From Nautiliaceae bacterium (GTDB lineage Bacteria; Campylobacterota; Campylobacteria; Campylobacterales; Nautiliaceae), in contig JALVUH010000181.1 of assembly GCA_027035735.1 (NCBI GenBank), forward strand, positions 1 through 17,442: 17,442 bases of DNA. The letters run 5' to 3'. The position numbers and the translations under genes were made by a program. Positions 15,594 through 17,442 of this stretch are shown piece after piece. Within the stretch, counting starts at the first letter, position 1; the number at the start of each line of letters is the position of its first letter. A model generated the notes under the pieces. It was not told where the DNA came from. It made no database searches and saw only the letters and a program-made list of their open reading frames with translations.

Positions 15594-15608
15594 TCCTGCA
15601 TAGCAGGG
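15594..15608 (+). promoter_or_regulatory. GC-rich hairpin between cbpA and hspR
   Basis: CCTGC (15595-15599) pairs with GCAGG (15603-15607) across an ATA loop, and a U-G pair can extend it by one. It starts directly after the cbpA stop and ends just before the hspR SD. No T-tract follows, so it is not a classic terminator. It could tune coupling, act as a processing site, or mask the SD. Confidence 0.55.
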
Positions 15609-15609
15609 A

Positions 15610-15619
15610 AAGGAGGTGA
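15610..15619 (+). promoter_or_regulatory. Near-perfect Shine-Dalgarno of hspR
   Basis: AAGGAGGTGA complements the 3' end of 16S rRNA over ten bases and lies three bases before the ATG at 15623. It is the longest SD in the window and fixes the hspR start. It lies beside the hairpin at 15594-15608. Confidence 0.8.
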
Positions 15620-15622
15620 ATC

Positions 15623-15994
15623 ATGTATAGTTATGATGAACCAGTATATTTAATAAGTGTAGTGAGTAAAATTTTAAATATTCATCCTCAAACTCTTAGA
15701 CAATATGAAAGAGAAGGACTTATTAAACCGAGTAGAACCGAGGGTAAAATGAGATTATATTCTCAAAGAGATATTGATAGATTAAAATTAATTCTTTCTT
15801 TAGTAAGAGATTTAGGTGTAAATTTAGCAGGAGTTGAAATTATTTTACAATTAAAAGAAGAGATTGAAGAGCTTCAAAAAGAAATAGAAGCTCTAAAAAG
15901 GCAACAAGGACAAATTCCAAGAAATAGAAGTGTAGTAATTAGAAGAGAGAATTATCAGTTAGTATTAGTTCCAAATGATGAAGAGAAAAAATAA
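15623..15994 (+). CDS. hspR: MerR-family heat-shock repressor HspR
   Basis: HspR represses chaperone operons by binding HAIR inverted repeats, usually with DnaK or another chaperone as co-repressor, and is released on heat shock. The 123 residues open with a MerR-type winged helix-turn-helix (about 8-76): YLISVVSKILNIHPQTLRQY, then GLIKPSRTEGKMRLYSQRDI, and the HspR-typical RDLGVNLAGVEIILQL. A coiled coil follows (about 76-95, EEIEELQKEIEALKRQQ) and should form the dimer. A short polar tail ends the protein. The IHPQTLRQYEREGL segment separates HspR from other MerR proteins. It is co-transcribed with cbpA from a promoter carrying a HAIR site, so autoregulation is likely. Its stop codon directly abuts the stop codon of the minus-strand gene. 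Confidence 0.94.
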   Translation: MYSYDEPVYLISVVSKILNIHPQTLRQYEREGLIKPSRTEGKMRLYSQRDIDRLKLILSLVRDLGVNLAGVEIILQLKEEIEELQKEIEALKRQQGQIPRNRSVVIRRENYQLVLVPNDEEKK

Positions 15995-17442
15995 TTAAAA
16001 TAAATTAAAAGGTAAAGTTAATATTCTTTTAAAGAGTTTAAGAGGAGTCTCTATTATTCCTCCTCCCATATCTTTTGAAATTTTTGGATTATTTAAATTT
16101 CCTCTTACAAAAATATTAACATGTAAATATCCATCTTTACCAAATAAAATATAACTTAGAGCTTTTCCAATAATAGGTATTTTTTTGATTTTTATTTTTA
16201 TTATTGATTGTATTTTCATTTTTATGTAATTTTTCTTAAGATTTACATATCCTTTTCCATATAAATCTATATTTGTTCCTTTGATTTTAATTTGTTTGAA
16301 ATATAAAATATCGTTATAGAAAAGAAAACTAATGTAACCATTTTTTATTTTATATCCTTTTGCAGAAAATCCTGGATTATTTAAACTTAAAAGAGCAGGG
16401 ATTGTATTAATAAATGCTATGATATTGTTTAAAGTTGCTAAATCTTTAACTGATCCTTTTTTTATATAAATTTTTCCTGTATAAAAATCTGCAGGTGAGC
16501 GAACTAATATAAAATCTAAATTTATATAATTAAAATGATTGAAAAAATTTAAAAGAGGTACAAGTGCTTTTTTATTATAATTTTTACCTTCAATTAATAA
16601 ATAGCCATTTTTGGTATATCCTTTTAAATAGCTATGTTTATATTGAGCATTGAATTTGATTTCTTTATCAAAAATTAAATTTGCTTTATCTGTTAAAAAT
16701 TTGTGATTTTTATATATAAAATTTGTGTTTCTAGATGTAATTACTACTTGAATTAAATTATTTTTCTTTGAAGGTGTTTTTTTTATTTGATTAATAACTT
16801 TTTGAACAGTATTTGTTATTTTTATCAAACCTTCTAAATCTATATCAATATTATGAATATAAGTATAAATTTTATTGAAATTTAATATTTTACTAATTAT
16901 AAATTTATTTTTTATAAAGATATTGTTATTTTTAATTTCAATATTTGCTTTTATATGATTTGGATTTTTTTGATTTAGTATGAGAGGATATTTTATAATT
17001 GTGTTTGCGAATATATCTATTTTATTATTTAAAAGTTTTATAATAATTTCTCCACTTTTAAAAATTTCATTAAATATTGTATATCTTAATAAATTTTTTA
17101 TTGAGTAAAAATAGATAGTTTTATTATTTAAATTTATAAAAATAGATGAATTAAGTAAAAACATATACTTTTTTTGTAAATCTAAAACAAGTTTTTCATA
17201 AAAATTTTTTATATTTAAATAATTTCCAATATTTAATTTATGAATGAAAATATAAGAGTTTAAGTACTTTTGAGGAATATTTATTGTAGTGTTTGCATCT
17301 AATAAAGAAGAAATTATATTATAAGGTATGGATAATTTTTTTATATCTATTTTAGAATAATTTAAGTCTCCTTTTATTTTTAAATTTTGATAAGATATAT
17401 TTATGTCTTGATATTTAAACAAAGAATTTGATGAATTTAAGT
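15995..17442 (-). CDS. AsmA/YhdP-like envelope protein, C-terminal part (5' end outside window)
   Basis: The minus-strand frame is open to the right edge of the window. A TTG at 17422 could be mistaken for a start, but codons upstream of it (L-N-S-S-N-S) continue in frame, so the N terminus lies outside. The 475 or so visible residues are rich in Ile, Asn and Lys with alternating beta-strand patterns and no membrane helix. The C-terminal 130 residues resemble the AsmA-like C-terminal domain: KGYKIKNGYISFLFYND, a GTNIDLYGKGYVNL strand, KIPIIGKALSYILFGKDGY, VRGNLNNPKIS, and the closing IETPLKLFKRILTLPFN. Proteins of this group (YhdP, TamB, AsmA) form long periplasmic beta structures thought to carry phospholipids to the outer membrane. 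The role here is inferred from the C terminus only. Confidence 0.65.
   Translation of the reverse strand, partial: LNSSNSLFKYQDINISYQNLKIKGDLNYSKIDIKKLSIPYNIISSLLDANTTINIPQKYLNSYIFIHKLNIGNYLNIKNFYEKLVLDLQKKYMFLLNSSIFINLNNKTIYFYSIKNLLRYTIFNEIFKSGEIIIKLLNNKIDIFANTIIKYPLILNQKNPNHIKANIEIKNNNIFIKNKFIISKILNFNKIYTYIHNIDIDLEGLIKITNTVQKVINQIKKTPSKKNNLIQVVITSRNTNFIYKNHKFLTDKANLIFDKEIKFNAQYKHSYLKGYTKNGYLLIEGKNYNKKALVPLLNFFNHFNYINLDFILVRSPADFYTGKIYIKKGSVKDLATLNNIIAFINTIPALLSLNNPGFSAKGYKIKNGYISFLFYNDILYFKQIKIKGTNIDLYGKGYVNLKKNYIKMKIQSIIKIKIKKIPIIGKALSYILFGKDGYLHVNIFVRGNLNNPKISKDMGGGIIETPLKLFKRILTLPFNLF

Noticed and set aside
17420..17422. TTG as the real start of the AsmA-like gene
   Set aside because: The frame is open from the TTG to the window edge and no SD is visible; the family is normally much longer, so the gene is treated as cut by the window.
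1..17442. CRISPR arrays, insertion sequences, phage genes, tRNA or rRNA genes
   Set aside because: No spaced direct repeats, transposase or integrase motifs, terminal inverted repeats, or cloverleaf/rRNA-like GC-rich segments were seen on either strand.

Overview
This is a gene-dense, very AT-rich segment of a bacterial chromosome. Gene content and order point to Campylobacterota (former Epsilonproteobacteria), most likely a Nautilia, Caminibacter or Lebetimonas relative. The pointers are clpS-clpA-aat, a mobB-fbp-metG cluster and a cbpA-hspR heat-shock pair, together with Lys/Ile/Asn-rich proteins and promoters with clear -10 boxes but mostly no -35 box. The assignment to order is inference. 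I see no mobile element, CRISPR array, rRNA or tRNA.

Layout. Positions 1-759 hold the 3' part of ligA (NAD-dependent DNA ligase), which overlaps clpS. ClpS (749-1042), clpA (1043-3232) and aat (3216-3896) follow with overlapping or abutting ends; together they make the transferase, adaptor and unfoldase of the Leu/Phe N-degron pathway. Two signalling genes come next. One is a membrane Cache-GGDEF-EAL protein (3931-6135) whose GGDEF half is degenerate and whose EAL half looks catalytic. The other is a methyl-accepting chemotaxis protein (6179-8164) with an N-terminal NIT (nitrate/nitrite-sensing) domain. A small orphan gene (8210-8494) has its own promoter-like element.

From 8521 to 14571 six genes are packed as one apparent operon with gaps of 9 bp or less and several overlaps: mobB (molybdenum cofactor), fbp (gluconeogenesis), metG (methionyl-tRNA synthetase), a Mur-ligase-like protein with an apparently eroded P-loop, a NUDT14-like Nudix hydrolase, and a phosphomannomutase/phosphoglucomutase. 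After a 173-bp intergenic region come cbpA (14745-15593) and hspR (15623-15994). Their promoter is the best in the window (TTGACT, 17-bp spacer, TATAAT), and a HAIR-type HspR operator lies across its -35 box, which predicts autorepression. On the minus strand, abutting hspR tail to tail, is the 3' part of an AsmA/YhdP-like envelope protein that runs off the right edge.

The window is mostly core genome. The points most worth a second look are the HAIR/promoter arrangement, the GC-rich hairpin between cbpA and hspR, the Mur-like protein inside the mobB-fbp-metG operon, the degenerate GGDEF with intact EAL, and the NIT chemoreceptor next to c-di-GMP and molybdenum-cofactor genes. I found no convincing wholly new multi-gene system.
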